A DNA stretch of 64,000 nucleotides from Candidatus Viridilinea mediisalina. Lineage in GTDB: Bacteria > Chloroflexota > Chloroflexia > Chloroflexales > Chloroflexaceae. The stretch lies in NCBI RefSeq assembly GCF_002532535.1, contig NZ_NQWI01000001.1:55009-119008 (forward strand). Direction: 5' to 3'. This document shows, piece by piece, positions 1-8,862 of this stretch; position 1 is the stretch's first letter; each line of letters starts with the position of its first letter. Position numbers and translations under genes: made by a program. The notes beneath the pieces were generated by a model. That model ran no database searches, had not been told where the DNA came from, and worked only from the letters and a program-made list of their open reading frames with translations.

Positions 1-156
1 TGGCACGACATGGAAGGCCGTCCGCGTTCGTTGCGGCCCTGGGATCTGGATGAGGGGGTGTTGCGGTTTGAGCAGCCGAGGCCGGTACAGGCGAGGAGCC
101 TGGGGGAGAGTGTAGAGCATCAATGTTCCGTTGAGTCAAAGCGATATATTCAGTGA
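1..156 (+). pseudogene. C-terminal end of an unidentified ORF, cut by window edge
   Basis: An open frame runs from the first base to a TGA at 154-156. It reads WHDMEGRPRSLRPWDLDEGV near its start and is rich in Arg and Glu. I do not recognise the family. It could be the tail of a transposase, since the other edge of the window holds an IS66-type start, but nothing in the sequence proves this. The start lies outside the window. It is followed by 48 bases with no feature before the convergent SIR2-CHAT gene. Confidence 0.3.
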
Positions 157-204
157 CTGCCTTATCGCACAAATACACTATCTCTGCGCAGTAGCTGGTC
201 TGGC

Positions 205-2103
205 TTATTTCACAGGCCAAAGTTGCCCGTCCCGCAGGCGGAGGTAAAGCACGGGTTGCCACCAATCGTTGCCTCGCGTTGCCAACACATTACGCATTGC
301 CGCCATAGCTCGGTCCACACTACCATGCCGACGTAGCTCGTCAAATAGGATGGGCATCCCGGCGGTGACGGTAGACACCGCAACCATGTCGTGCATTGCT
401 AGGACGGCACCTACGCCGACTTGTGCGAGTTGTGGACCGAGTGCAATCAGGCCGCTATCCAGACCATCGCTTGGGCCAGCACTCTGGCAGGAAGCTAGCA
501 CTACGAGGCGCGGTCGAACCGCCAGCCCTGCAATCATTGAGGTAAAACGCTCTGCACGAATGGGCTCAGCCATTCCATCAGAGCCTTCTAGATAAAGGCA
601 CGTACTACTATCATCAAGTAGTGTGCCATGCGCTATAAGATAGAGGATGCTCGGGCCAGCACGGAGTTGATCCGCTAAGGCTGGCAGCGTGGTATGCGGC
701 ATCACTGCTACCTGATAACCCGCTAGAGCACTTTGTGCTTGAGCAATTTGCTGCGCACCATCAAGTGGAGCTAAATTGTAATGGTGCAGATTCTTCGGGT
801 CAGCCACAGCGACGAGCGCCGTAGGAAGGGTAACAGCATGCGCAGAGAAGGGTGTGGTATCAGAGCTTCCTAGATAACGGGAGAAGTGTACTTGGTCGCG
901 TGTGCAAAGGAAACTGTCGCGCTGCAAGTTTCGTAGAAGTTCCCAGCGTATGCGATGCAAAGCAGGATCGTCAGCGTCGAGTTGGAGGCGTAACCGCAGT
1001 GGTGTTCTGGCACCTAAGGCACGCTCCTGAGCGCGAATAAGCGCGAGCGCAAGCCGCGAATCGGCGAATAACACTTGAGATAGCGCGTTGCCGTACGCGT
1101 TAATGTCTAGGGTGTGAGGTAAAAGCAGCAGGGGATCGAGGTTGACCTCTGGGGGTTGACCTTCAACCATTTGTTCTTCAACTGGGATGCCAGGTGGGCG
1201 AAAAATGATCAACGCCTCGTGGGGGGCATTGGTGCGTCGGCGCAGCCAAATGACAAGATCGGCCGTGATGTGCGCCGGGGTAGTGAGAAGAGAAGTGGGA
1301 TGCATAGGTGGGATTATCTCGACAAGATCCCGACTCTCTGAGGTCGGTTCACCTGCGAGCATGGCCAGTAATGCTACTGGGTCGCTATCCACAATGCGAA
1401 CCATACGCTCATCCCAGATCCGCTGTTCGTCAAGGCTCATCCCCGGATGGATCGCATAGGCACCCAAAGCAAATTTCCCCATGCGGTCGAGGCCCTCGCG
1501 CCAGAGTATGTGGAAGTCTGGGTCTGTTAGGCTATGTCCAAGCAAAAGGACTGCGTTACTGCGAATCGCTCGGCGCACCTCGTCGAGCATCCCCTCCTTG
1601 TCACGGCTACGCCATAAACTGTAATGATCATCTTCGGTAACGATCAGGGTGTCGCGCTGCTGAAGATCCCCATAGAGTTTGATCAAGGTGGGCCGACGTG
1701 GATCGACAAAGGCCAAATCACTATCACGCACAATGCGATTGATTGGGGTGCCAGAGTCCTGGAACGCAAGCTCGAGCAGGTTATCGTAGGCAGTTGTGAT
1801 AATAATTGATAGTGACAGTCGTGAAATCAAGCGGTGAATAGGTTGAGGGTCACGTCCAAGGGTGTCGAGTTGACGAATAAGGAAGTCGGTGAAAGCAAAG
1901 CGGTTGCCGCTCTGCATCACGCGCTGGGCCGTAGCTGCGAGGCTCAGACCGCTAGGAAGATGGTGACGCTCCGCTAGACCTGCGGCCAACTCTGCGCGTC
2001 CTGGTACCCCCGTAATCGTGGCAGGCAGATCGCCGCCCACAAAGAGCACCAGGCGTCCTGCCGCGAGTTGTTGTCTAAGGCTCACGAGTGCATCTGTAGC
2101 CAT
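205..2103 (-). CDS. SIR2-like/CHAT protease fusion protein
   Basis: Predicted conflict or suicide effector of 632 residues. Residues about 1-250 form a SIR2-like (SIR2_2) domain with a VLFVGGD start, an ITTAYDNLLE strand-loop, the conserved RIVRDSD segment and LLLGHSLTDPDF. Residues about 290-630 form a CHAT (caspase-like) domain. The candidate catalytic His is in LIAHGTLL and the candidate Cys in VVLASCQSAGP. The start is the ATG at 2101-2103, preceded by GGAG seven bases upstream; a TTG one codon earlier is less likely. It lies 36 bases downstream of the Hsp70 part of the SIR2-nSTAND-Hsp70 gene on the same strand, so the two are probably co-transcribed. The two SIR2-like domains are recognisably paralogous. 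Known CHAT proteins act as peptidases released by NTPase sensors. A role in phage-triggered cell death is inferred. Confidence 0.8.
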   Translation of the reverse strand: MATDALVSLRQQLAAGRLVLFVGGDLPATITGVPGRAELAAGLAERHHLPSGLSLAATAQRVMQSGNRFAFTDFLIRQLDTLGRDPQPIHRLISRLSLSIIITTAYDNLLELAFQDSGTPINRIVRDSDLAFVDPRRPTLIKLYGDLQQRDTLIVTEDDHYSLWRSRDKEGMLDEVRRAIRSNAVLLLGHSLTDPDFHILWREGLDRMGKFALGAYAIHPGMSLDEQRIWDERMVRIVDSDPVALLAMLAGEPTSESRDLVEIIPPMHPTSLLTTPAHITADLVIWLRRRTNAPHEALIIFRPPGIPVEEQMVEGQPPEVNLDPLLLLPHTLDINAYGNALSQVLFADSRLALALIRAQERALGARTPLRLRLQLDADDPALHRIRWELLRNLQRDSFLCTRDQVHFSRYLGSSDTTPFSAHAVTLPTALVAVADPKNLHHYNLAPLDGAQQIAQAQSALAGYQVAVMPHTTLPALADQLRAGPSILYLIAHGTLLDDSSTCLYLEGSDGMAEPIRAERFTSMIAGLAVRPRLVVLASCQSAGPSDGLDSGLIALGPQLAQVGVGAVLAMHDMVAVSTVTAGMPILFDELRRHGSVDRAMAAMRNVLATRGNDWWQPVLYLRLRDGQLWPVK

Positions 2104-2139
2104 CAACGTGCTCCAAGCTATTGCATCGTCAGTCTTCAG

Positions 2140-3258
2140 TTACGAATTTGTTGCTTCATCTTTTTTGGGCAGTACGATTGGCAGATTGAGCTTGTCGATC
2201 TCGTGATCCTCGTCTAGCGCTGCGTTCGACTCAGCAGGATGTTTGTAGTGAATAGTTTTCCTCGTTGTTCCTCTGGTTGCCTTATCAGTGGCTGTTACTT
2301 CGAGAGTGCCATTTTGATCGATGTTAAATGTCACCTCGATTTGAGGAATTCCGCGTGGTGCCGGTGAAACCCCTACTACCAGCAACTTGCCGAGGCTTAC
2401 GTTCTCATGTGCATGGCCAGATTCGCCTTGAAGAATATGAATGATAACGCTCGTCTGAATATCGCGCATTGTAGAAAGAGTTTCACTCTTTTGTGTCGGA
2501 ATGGTCGTGTTCCGCTCAATGATCGGTATCATAACGCCACCCTCCCCCTCGATGCCAAGAGTTTTAGGTGCAACATCAAGCAAGAGTACATTGTTCACAC
2601 TGTGGCTGATGACACCAGCTTGGATCGCCACGCCAAGGGCCACTGCTTCATCTGGATCGATACCGCGCCGTGGTTCGACATCAAATAGATCTTGTACTGC
2701 TTGGCGGACGTGGGGAATCTTTGTCGAAAGACCAACTAACAGTAACTCAAATGAATCTACATAAGTCCTCCAACCATTACCTGCATCCTTCTGAGCAGCA
2801 CGACAGTATTCAATGGTTTTCTTCACAAGATCAGCTGTCATCTCCGCGAATTGAGTTCTAGTCAACTCGAAATCAAGGTGGCAAACGGCACCAGCATTGC
2901 TATAAAGAAAAGGCACATAGATATTGACGGTCTCGATCCCTGAAAGGGCAATTTTGGCCTTTTCAGCAGCTTCTTTCAAGCGCACTCGCGCACTCAGATC
3001 ACGCGAAAGATCGACCTGGTTTGTCTGTCGGATGTAATCAATCAAATAACTGACAATCCGCTCATCAAAGTCATCACCACCGAGTGTGGTATCACCATTG
3101 ATTGCCACTACTTCAACAACTCCATCAGAAGCTATAAGTAGTGAGACATCAAAAGTGCCAGCGCCTAAATCATAGACGGCCAGAGCTTGATCCGTCGAGA
3201 GATCAACCCCGTCGTATGCCATCGCTGCCGCCGTCGGCTCAGCGACAATCCGTAGCAC
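2140..3258 (-). CDS. Hsp70 (DnaK-type) C-terminal part, split from the upstream ORF by an in-frame TAA
   Basis: This frame continues the upstream SIR2-nSTAND-Hsp70 ORF without any shift. Residues 15-25 read AVYDLGAGTFD, an Hsp70 phosphate-2 loop, and are followed by GGDDFDERI, an actin-fold ATPase half and a beta substrate-binding domain (VTFNIDQNGTLEVTA). The C-terminal helical lid is very short. A GTG at 3256-3258 could restart translation, but it lies within the conserved LEVLRIVAEPTAA segment, so a restart would give a non-functional half domain. Joined through the stop codon at 3301-3303, the product would be about 1290 residues. I treat this as part of one gene that is either a pseudogene or needs readthrough. 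Confidence 0.75.
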   Translation of the reverse strand: MLRIVAEPTAAAMAYDGVDLSTDQALAVYDLGAGTFDVSLLIASDGVVEVVAINGDTTLGGDDFDERIVSYLIDYIRQTNQVDLSRDLSARVRLKEAAEKAKIALSGIETVNIYVPFLYSNAGAVCHLDFELTRTQFAEMTADLVKKTIEYCRAAQKDAGNGWRTYVDSFELLLVGLSTKIPHVRQAVQDLFDVEPRRGIDPDEAVALGVAIQAGVISHSVNNVLLLDVAPKTLGIEGEGGVMIPIIERNTTIPTQKSETLSTMRDIQTSVIIHILQGESGHAHENVSLGKLLVVGVSPAPRGIPQIEVTFNIDQNGTLEVTATDKATRGTTRKTIHYKHPAESNAALDEDHEIDKLNLPIVLPKKDEATNS

Positions 3259-3300
3259 TTCAAGCCCCGCTTGATGGGCAGCCTCGACAAGAGCCTGGCG

Positions 3301-6021
3301 TTAAACTACACTAAAGTAGGCTGGCGCAGCAATAACTGTCTGGGTAACTGGTTGTTGAAGGTACGCTTCGGCTTGCGCTTTGAGGTAGTTGATAATAATG
3401 GCTGCGATCTCAACTGCGCCGTAGATTTTGCCATCAATCGAGAGCGACCAGGTGGTACCTAGCTGGCGTTTAATCGAGAAGACCGTGCGTTCGGGATTCA
3501 CAGGGGCCTGCAACAGGGCTGGTGTGCCGACTACTATCTCGCCCCGATGTGTGAAAGCCACTACAGAGGGAGTAAACTTGCTTCCCTCTTGGTTGGGGAT
3601 AATGATAGGATCGCCCGACTCGATCACCGCTACTGCAGACGATCCAGTCCCAAAGTCGATCCCGATTATGTTGGTACCACGCCAATCTCGGCGCTTGCGT
3701 CGGTTACTGTTATCTATCTCATCAGTGAATGCTTCAACCGAACGACCTTGTTGAAATTGGCGTAACGTCTTGCGAACCTCGTGCTGATGCACATCGCGAA
3801 CCTTGATCAAGACCTCACTGAGCCACGCGGCATCCTCAGCTTGGGCATGCAATAAGACTGCTGCGGCGCACGTCACGTCGCGGTTATCATCACCAAGCAA
3901 GCGCACATACATGTCTTTTAGCTGGCTCAATCTCGCGGCTGTTACTTCATGCCATAGCTTGAGTTTCCCGAACGTCAGAGAACTGCGAAAGATCAACTCA
4001 AGCTCACGCTCTTCAAACTGGATATGCATCCAGTAGCGATAGATATCTGCCAACTTGTTTTGGTTGAGCGGAGTTCGGTAGCGCAGCCAAGCAATGGCCT
4101 CGTAACGCAGCATTTCCCGCACTTGCTTTATCTGCACCTCATCGTCAGTAAAAGTTTCCCATACTTGCTGCACAATGTGATCATGGATGATTTCGTACTT
4201 ATAATCATCATCGGTTTGCAGACGCCGTATGAGACGCGAGTTTTCAAGTTCGACGAGCAACGGCTCGATCTGCTTGAGATTGATATCAAGCCCGCTTGCG
4301 AGTTCGGCTGCTGTTCGTAGGAGTTTGGTACGGCTTGTACTAACGAGCTCCTGCAAAAGTCGGTTAGCAAGAACACGGCGGGATGCTGTCAGACGCCCGA
4401 TCACATCTTCAAAGTAGGCACGAAAGATAGCTTGTGCACGGCCAAGTTGGGCATAGTGCTCAACCGTGATGATCTGTTCGGCTGCGAAGTGCTCGTAAAG
4501 ACGACTGCACACGATCTGCAGTTGCGCAGGCTCAATACTGCCCTCAGCACGCAAATCTTCGATCAGCAACTCGACCAGCTTATCCTCAAATTTGACATCA
4601 CAAAAGCCAAGAGGGCCAACAATAGACTCAGTGGCGGCACTTTCGGTAAGACGACCAAGGCGAAAGAAGTGGTGATAAATCGCGGGCAGCTGACCCTGCC
4701 AACTCTCGAGTTCAGGAAAGAAGTCGTCGCGCAGAGCAAAAACGACGCGTAGACCAACATGGTCATTGGTGATAACGCGAGCAATCTGGATGACAAAATT
4801 CTGCTGCTGTTCAAAGGATAGCCGAAAGATCTCTTCAAGCTGGTCAACGAAGAGAACCAACTGCTGACCAACGACCTGCTGTGCACGTGCCACAATGCTG
4901 AGCAGACGACTAGCTGACTGATCCTCGCTATCAACGCCACAGCCAGTACAGGCACGCACCGCGTCATCGATCGCCCGCTCAAGGGCCACTATTGGATTAT
5001 CAAGACAACGACTATAGATAGGTAGATACCCGAGTCGGGCGATCTCAGGCATCAGACCAGCTTTGATGAGTGAGGTTTTACCGAAGCCCGATCCACCGAA
5101 TAGCACGGACTGGCGACTCGCCAGAATGCGCCGACTGAGCCGAAGCACCTCTTCACCTCGACCGAAAAATAGTCCCTCATCTGCCGTCTCGAAATAATCG
5201 AGATATTTATACGGTGTCGCCAAATTAGGGATGACAATGGCGCGGCGAGGAGCAATAGCTGGGAGAGTCTTCGGCAGAGCCGTTACAGCATTTTGCAGGA
5301 ACGCCTCGGCTCCCTGGGCGATTACAACAATATTGTCTTTTGCCCAGTAGCGTCTAGTGAATTCATCGGACTGGGGGGTGACAGCGTAAGCGGTACGGTG
5401 GAGAGGGCGAATCCCAGCAATCGTCTCTTCATGGAACTCGCGCAGGTAGTCACGCTGTAGGTCGTAATTAAGAAAGATGAGGGTCTTACTCGCGTAAATA
5501 ACTTTCAGTTGATTTGCGATTAAGGGATGGCGACGCTGGAAAGTACGATGATCGCGCTCAGTTAACACCAGAGTTTCTGGCTGCTCCACACAGCCACACA
5601 CCTTGATAAGTGTTACCTGCTTACCATCACCAAAGCTAACGTCACTATCACGAATTACTTTTGCCAACGGTTTGTCTGCACGTCGGAAGGCTTCTTCAAG
5701 CCGGGTGTCAAAGCTTGTCGTGATGATAACCCCAAAGGGTAAGGCAGTAAGCAACTTGTGGTGTAGCGTAGGTTCTCGGCGCACACGGTCTACCCAGTCA
5801 ATAGTTCGCTGGATGAGACTCTGGCGCCCAGACATAATTTCAAAATAATCAGCTACCCGCGATAGTTCCTGTTCGGGTCGGTCGTAATTACAATACCCAG
5901 CCAACTCTGCTGCTAATGCCTGCTCACTCGACGCTCCTGAGGTGTAGCTTTCAGCGATAAAGAGTGCCCCTTGCCCTTGAGCCAGACGTTCAAGTAGATC
6001 TCGCGTGACAGAGTTGTTCAT
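3301..6021 (-). CDS. SIR2-like / nSTAND ATPase / Hsp70 N-terminal fusion (nonsense-interrupted)
   Basis: Large multidomain conflict protein of 906 residues up to the stop. Residues about 1-240 are SIR2-like, with GVIITTSFDTRLEEAF and KVIRDSDVSF, paralogous to the neighbouring SIR2-CHAT protein. Residues about 285-480 are an nSTAND-type ATPase: the FFGRGEEV lead-in, Walker A GGSGFGKTS at 309-317, and Walker B VLFVDQLEEIF near 395. A helical region follows. Hsp70 begins near residue 784 with NIIGIDFGTGSSAVAV. The frame ends at TAA (3301-3303) just after APAYFSVV. In DnaK this segment reads PAYFNDAQRQ, so TAA replaces a Gln codon and the homologous sequence continues in frame. The coupling of a STAND sensor to a chaperone suggests detection of protein damage or phage proteins; this is inference. 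Confidence 0.8.
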   Translation of the reverse strand: MNNSVTRDLLERLAQGQGALFIAESYTSGASSEQALAAELAGYCNYDRPEQELSRVADYFEIMSGRQSLIQRTIDWVDRVRREPTLHHKLLTALPFGVIITTSFDTRLEEAFRRADKPLAKVIRDSDVSFGDGKQVTLIKVCGCVEQPETLVLTERDHRTFQRRHPLIANQLKVIYASKTLIFLNYDLQRDYLREFHEETIAGIRPLHRTAYAVTPQSDEFTRRYWAKDNIVVIAQGAEAFLQNAVTALPKTLPAIAPRRAIVIPNLATPYKYLDYFETADEGLFFGRGEEVLRLSRRILASRQSVLFGGSGFGKTSLIKAGLMPEIARLGYLPIYSRCLDNPIVALERAIDDAVRACTGCGVDSEDQSASRLLSIVARAQQVVGQQLVLFVDQLEEIFRLSFEQQQNFVIQIARVITNDHVGLRVVFALRDDFFPELESWQGQLPAIYHHFFRLGRLTESAATESIVGPLGFCDVKFEDKLVELLIEDLRAEGSIEPAQLQIVCSRLYEHFAAEQIITVEHYAQLGRAQAIFRAYFEDVIGRLTASRRVLANRLLQELVSTSRTKLLRTAAELASGLDINLKQIEPLLVELENSRLIRRLQTDDDYKYEIIHDHIVQQVWETFTDDEVQIKQVREMLRYEAIAWLRYRTPLNQNKLADIYRYWMHIQFEERELELIFRSSLTFGKLKLWHEVTAARLSQLKDMYVRLLGDDNRDVTCAAAVLLHAQAEDAAWLSEVLIKVRDVHQHEVRKTLRQFQQGRSVEAFTDEIDNSNRRKRRDWRGTNIIGIDFGTGSSAVAVIESGDPIIIPNQEGSKFTPSVVAFTHRGEIVVGTPALLQAPVNPERTVFSIKRQLGTTWSLSIDGKIYGAVEIAAIIINYLKAQAEAYLQQPVTQTVIAAPAYFSVV

Positions 6022-6305
6022 GATCTTGGTATTTGATGTACAGAAGATGCATCAAGGAAGACACCAAAAACGATAGCGTTCAGTCCACCATCATCATTCC
6101 AATCCCAGCAATCCTGATGTTTCACAAACAGATGATCGCTCTTTCACATGATAGCACACCAGGTGAACATCGCTTATCGCACCTTGCTACGTTGATCGGC
6201 AATGATCACCGATGCCCTCCGGCCCGCAATCCCCCATGATACCTCCAGGCGCATCTGCGCCGCAGCGCCATCCTCGTGGCGCTGTGCATTGCCAGGAGGT
6301 TCACG
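6022..6305. promoter_or_regulatory. Divergent intergenic region between the SIR2/Hsp70 operon and the OB-fold gene
   Basis: 284 bases separate two divergent starts (6021 minus, 6306 plus), so promoters for both must lie here. I see no convincing -35/-10 pair or operator palindrome. The only clear signal is AGGAGG at 6294-6299, spaced six bases from the plus-strand ATG at 6306. That ATG is therefore preferred over an in-frame GTG at 6276. Confidence 0.35.
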
Positions 6306-7577
6306 ATGCTCACCAACGGCGCCGGCCAGGGTTTGCTGGCCGAGGATTGGGATGTTCCGCCGGACGCTGCCACCACTGACTCTGCCTCGCCTGCCTTGCC
6401 TGCCCCACATGCCCCGCATGCCCCGCATGCCCCGCCCGCTGCGCCTGTTGCGCCGCATGATGCTGCGCCGACGTCGCCACCGCCGCACCTCGGCCTCATT
6501 TTGCCTGACCGGGTCGCCCTGATGCTCGCGACGGCGCTGCACGGTGATCGTGCGCCGAACGGGACGCCTGATGGGGAGGGCCAACCGCGTAGTAAGAATT
6601 TGACCGTGATTGTCGGGACGGTGCGCGTCGTCACTACGGGGCGCGGTGAAGGTCGGCGGATTTTCACGGAGCTGGGTGCCGCTGAGTATCGCTACGAACT
6701 GAGTATCAATGAGGTCGTTGGCGATGGGCAGAGTGCCGCTCGTGCCAGTTACCGCCTGCCGATTACGATGAGCGATGCGGTGCGTTCCCGCGCCGAGCAC
6801 CTGCTTGTGGATGGGCAGCGGATCGCCATCCTTGGCCCGCTGGGCATGGAGGAGTACTACGACCAGCGTTTCCAGCGCGATGCCTACGATGCGGGACGCC
6901 GTACCTGGGATATTCGCATTGATGTGATCGGGGTGCAGGAGATCGGCGACGACGTGCCCGATATGGCCTGGGTCCAGCTTGAGGGCGAGGTCGTCGATCG
7001 TCCGCGGATCTACACCCGTCAGTATGGCGACCGCCGCACCCTGGTCGAGCACTATGCCGGGGTGACGCTGCGCTACCGCGAGGTGCTGGCGGCCAGCTTT
7101 GGGCGAGCCGTGCGCCCGGTCGTGAAGTCCATCCCGGTTGAGGTGTTGATCAGCGCGGAGGAGGCGATCATTCCGGCCAGTGATGCCTTGCTGCGCCCTG
7201 GCAACAAGGTGCGTATCGAGGGCCGTCTCAGCCCGGCGACGTTTCGCTTGCCCCGCGCTGCGCTGGAGGATGCGACGGTGCAGACGGCGCTGGAGCGCAC
7301 GCGGAGCCAGTTTGAGACCCGCAATGCCGATCTGGCCCAACGGGCAGAGGCGGCACGTCAGCAGCGGCTGGCCGCTCAGGAACGCGCCCAGCGCGAGGGG
7401 CGTCAGGGCCAGATGACGAGCGCTCGCCAGCAGCCGTTGACCGCCGAGGCGCTTGAGCGCCAGATTGCCCGCGCCCAGCAGCGCCTGCTCACCGGTCGCC
7501 GGGTGCGCGTGGAAGTCGGCTATGTCGGTGTCCGGCACACTAGGTGCAATACCTTTCAAATAAGGCACCTACTTTGA
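6306..7577 (+). CDS. Tandem OB-fold-like protein, probably ssDNA-binding; C-terminus broken
   Basis: About 420 residues from the ATG preceded by AGGAGG. The N-terminal 60 residues are low-complexity, with Ala/Pro/His repeats encoded by tandem CCGCATGCC-like nonamers near 6405-6440. Two regions resemble OB-folds: one around SKNLTVIVGTVRVVTTG, the other beginning WVQLEGEVVDRPRIYTRQYG and ending LLRPGNKVRIEGRLSP, in the style of SSB proteins. A charged, Gln/Arg-rich helical segment follows. Family-like sequence stops at EVGYVGV (about base 7538). The last residues come from the palindromic element that starts at 7547. A further OB-like segment at 8320-8707 is probably the lost C-terminus, separated by a toxin-antitoxin insertion. 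An ssDNA-binding role is inferred from fold resemblance only. Confidence 0.6.
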   Translation: MLTNGAGQGLLAEDWDVPPDAATTDSASPALPAPHAPHAPHAPPAAPVAPHDAAPTSPPPHLGLILPDRVALMLATALHGDRAPNGTPDGEGQPRSKNLTVIVGTVRVVTTGRGEGRRIFTELGAAEYRYELSINEVVGDGQSAARASYRLPITMSDAVRSRAEHLLVDGQRIAILGPLGMEEYYDQRFQRDAYDAGRRTWDIRIDVIGVQEIGDDVPDMAWVQLEGEVVDRPRIYTRQYGDRRTLVEHYAGVTLRYREVLAASFGRAVRPVVKSIPVEVLISAEEAIIPASDALLRPGNKVRIEGRLSPATFRLPRAALEDATVQTALERTRSQFETRNADLAQRAEAARQQRLAAQERAQREGRQGQMTSARQQPLTAEALERQIARAQQRLLTGRRVRVEVGYVGVRHTRCNTFQIRHLL

Positions 7578-7668
7578 CGCAAAGGCGCAAAGGCGCAAAG
7601 CTTTTGGCGTAGGGAAGCCAACCTTTCGCGGCTTTGCGGCTTGGCGCGAGCTTATTTGCAAGGCATTG
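7547..7668. repeat. Palindromic element with 18-bp inverted ends and octamer arrays
   Basis: The left end CAATACCTTTCAAATAAG (7547-7564) is nearly the inverse of the right end CTTATTTGCAAGGCATTG (7651-7668), with two mismatches. Inside lie tandem GGCGCAAA units (about 7577-7600) facing CTTTGCGG-type units (about 7622-7645), so the whole can fold as one long hairpin. It sits exactly where the upstream OB-fold gene loses its reading frame, and two bases before the stop codon of the antitoxin on the other strand. Confidence 0.7.
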
Positions 7669-7671
7669 GTT

Positions 7672-7944
7672 TTAGGTATCTAAGCCAAGGCGGCGCCGTG
7701 CTTCTTCCGCCGGGATGCGTGCCTGCTCCTGCGACCGTACCTCAAGCAGTTCCATCAGCATACTATTCTGGCGTGTGCGCGCAATTTCATCGGCAAAATC
7801 GTCATGCTCATCATCGTCTTCCGCTACTGAGCGAAGCAAAAAGACTTTCCCATTGGGCAGTCGCAGCAAGACGCCATCGTCGGTTGCAAGATCGAGCAGT
7901 TCTTCCACTGCATCAACAACCCGCATCAGGTCTACGGTTTTCAT
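7672..7944 (-). CDS. Antitoxin of a RelE/ParE-type module
   Basis: 90-residue acidic protein containing GVLLRLPNGKVFLLRS followed by an Asp/Glu-rich stretch and a C-terminal helix AEEARRRLGL. This arrangement is common in small antitoxins paired with RelE/ParE toxins in cyanobacteria and Chloroflexota. Its ATG (7942-7944) overlaps the TGA of the upstream toxin gene by four bases, so translation is coupled in the order toxin then antitoxin. The stop lies four bases from the right end of the palindromic element at 7547-7668. Antitoxin function is inferred from size, composition and partner. Confidence 0.7.
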   Translation of the reverse strand: MKTVDLMRVVDAVEELLDLATDDGVLLRLPNGKVFLLRSVAEDDDEHDDFADEIARTRQNSMLMELLEVRSQEQARIPAEEARRRLGLDT

Positions 7945-8237
7945 AGGATATACTCCTTGCCACGAATATAGAGCCGATTATGCTCTTTCCAGCCCACCGC
8001 TTTGACCAGCACCACGCGGTCGCTGACTTCCACATCATAGAAGATCCGATACTTCCCAACGCGGACTTCCCAGCGGGCCAGCGCATTGAATTCCAGCGGC
8101 TTACGATTCCGCACCTCGCGGAGCGGCTCGTGGGTGAGCTGCGTTTCAATCGCAGTGACGATCAATCCTCGTTCGTATTTGGTAAAGTAGGCGATATCTT
8201 CGATCGCACTATCCGTGTACTCGATACGGTATGCCAC
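7941..8237 (-). CDS. RelE/ParE-family toxin
   Basis: About 98 residues from a GTG at 8235-8237 (VAYRIEYTDSAIEDI). An upstream in-frame start at 8294 would add 19 unlike residues. It shows the RelE/ParE plan: an N-terminal beta-helix, LTHEPLREVRNRKPL, then RWEVRVGKYRIFYDV, the conserved strand with the basic residues that in RelE act on ribosome-bound mRNA, or in ParE on gyrase. The two cannot be told apart here. It is coupled to the downstream antitoxin by an ATGA overlap. The pair is inserted between two segments of an OB-fold gene on the opposite strand. Confidence 0.8.
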   Translation of the reverse strand: MAYRIEYTDSAIEDIAYFTKYERGLIVTAIETQLTHEPLREVRNRKPLEFNALARWEVRVGKYRIFYDVEVSDRVVLVKAVGWKEHNRLYIRGKEYIL

Positions 8238-8319
8238 AGATCGTACCTTCGCATGTATGGTCGCCAAAAAAGTATACCATGGTGCCAAGCACACTGGGGC
8301 GAGTCCAGACTCAGAGGCT

Positions 8320-8707
8320 GTCTGAAAAGTTTACGGTGATCGTGCGTCGAGTGGGACACCGGATGCGGAGGGTCAGGCGTGTGGGCCGGACGCAGCTCGT
8401 GGCGGGGCATCCCGTTCAAGCGACGACCCAGATTACGGTGGAGGTCGTTGGTGCCGCACGGGTCGCCAGTGTCGCGCAGCAGTTCGGCGCGGGCAGCCGG
8501 GTGCTGGTCGAGGGACACCTGGAGCTGCGCGAAGCCACGCGCAGCGAGCGCCTCCCGTTGGCCGATGGTTCGGGCGAGGTGCTGGTGCGGGTCGCACGGC
8601 GTGACCTGGTGTTGGTGCTGGCGACGATCTTCAACGCCGATCCACCCCTGCCAGCCGCTGAGGCACAGCGCCAGCCAGCCCAGGTCTGGTGGGACGCAGC
8701 ATCGTGA
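8320..8707 (+). pseudogene. Detached C-terminal segment of the OB-fold protein
   Basis: The frame ending TGA at 8705-8707 contains VQATTQITVEVVGAARVAS and GAGSRVLVEGHLELREA, an OB-fold signature in the same style as the upstream gene (RVEVGYVGV is where that gene breaks off). The open frame can be traced back to 8231, but before about 8320 it is antisense to the toxin gene's upstream region and has no family-like sequence. No good ribosome site precedes it. I infer that it is the tail of the 6306-7577 gene, displaced by the 7547-8300 insertion. Confidence 0.5.
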
Positions 8708-8862
8708 GGCGGTGCGGTGGGTAGGGCGGCGAGTCTGCGTCGCACATCGCCCTGGGCATTCCCCAATGATCGTTGAGCATGTTGCATACGGGAGGCTCCG
8801 ATCCTGCACGGTGATGCCCAGCAGCGCAATCCACCATCCACAATCCAAAACCCCAAAGGGTC
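8708..8862. other. Intergenic spacer with a dispersed repeat
   Basis: No gene is seen. The segment at about 8804-8835 (GCACGGTGATGCCCAG, then near-identical AGC..CAATCCAC) recurs at about 18151-18178 in another spacer. It is followed by a short heptad run of ATCCACA type. Confidence 0.4.

Noticed and set aside
6174..7568. Long minus-strand open frame opposite the OB-fold gene
   Set aside because: It is Arg/His/Gly-rich antisense sequence without family features or ribosome site; the plus frame has AGGAGG and OB-like strands.
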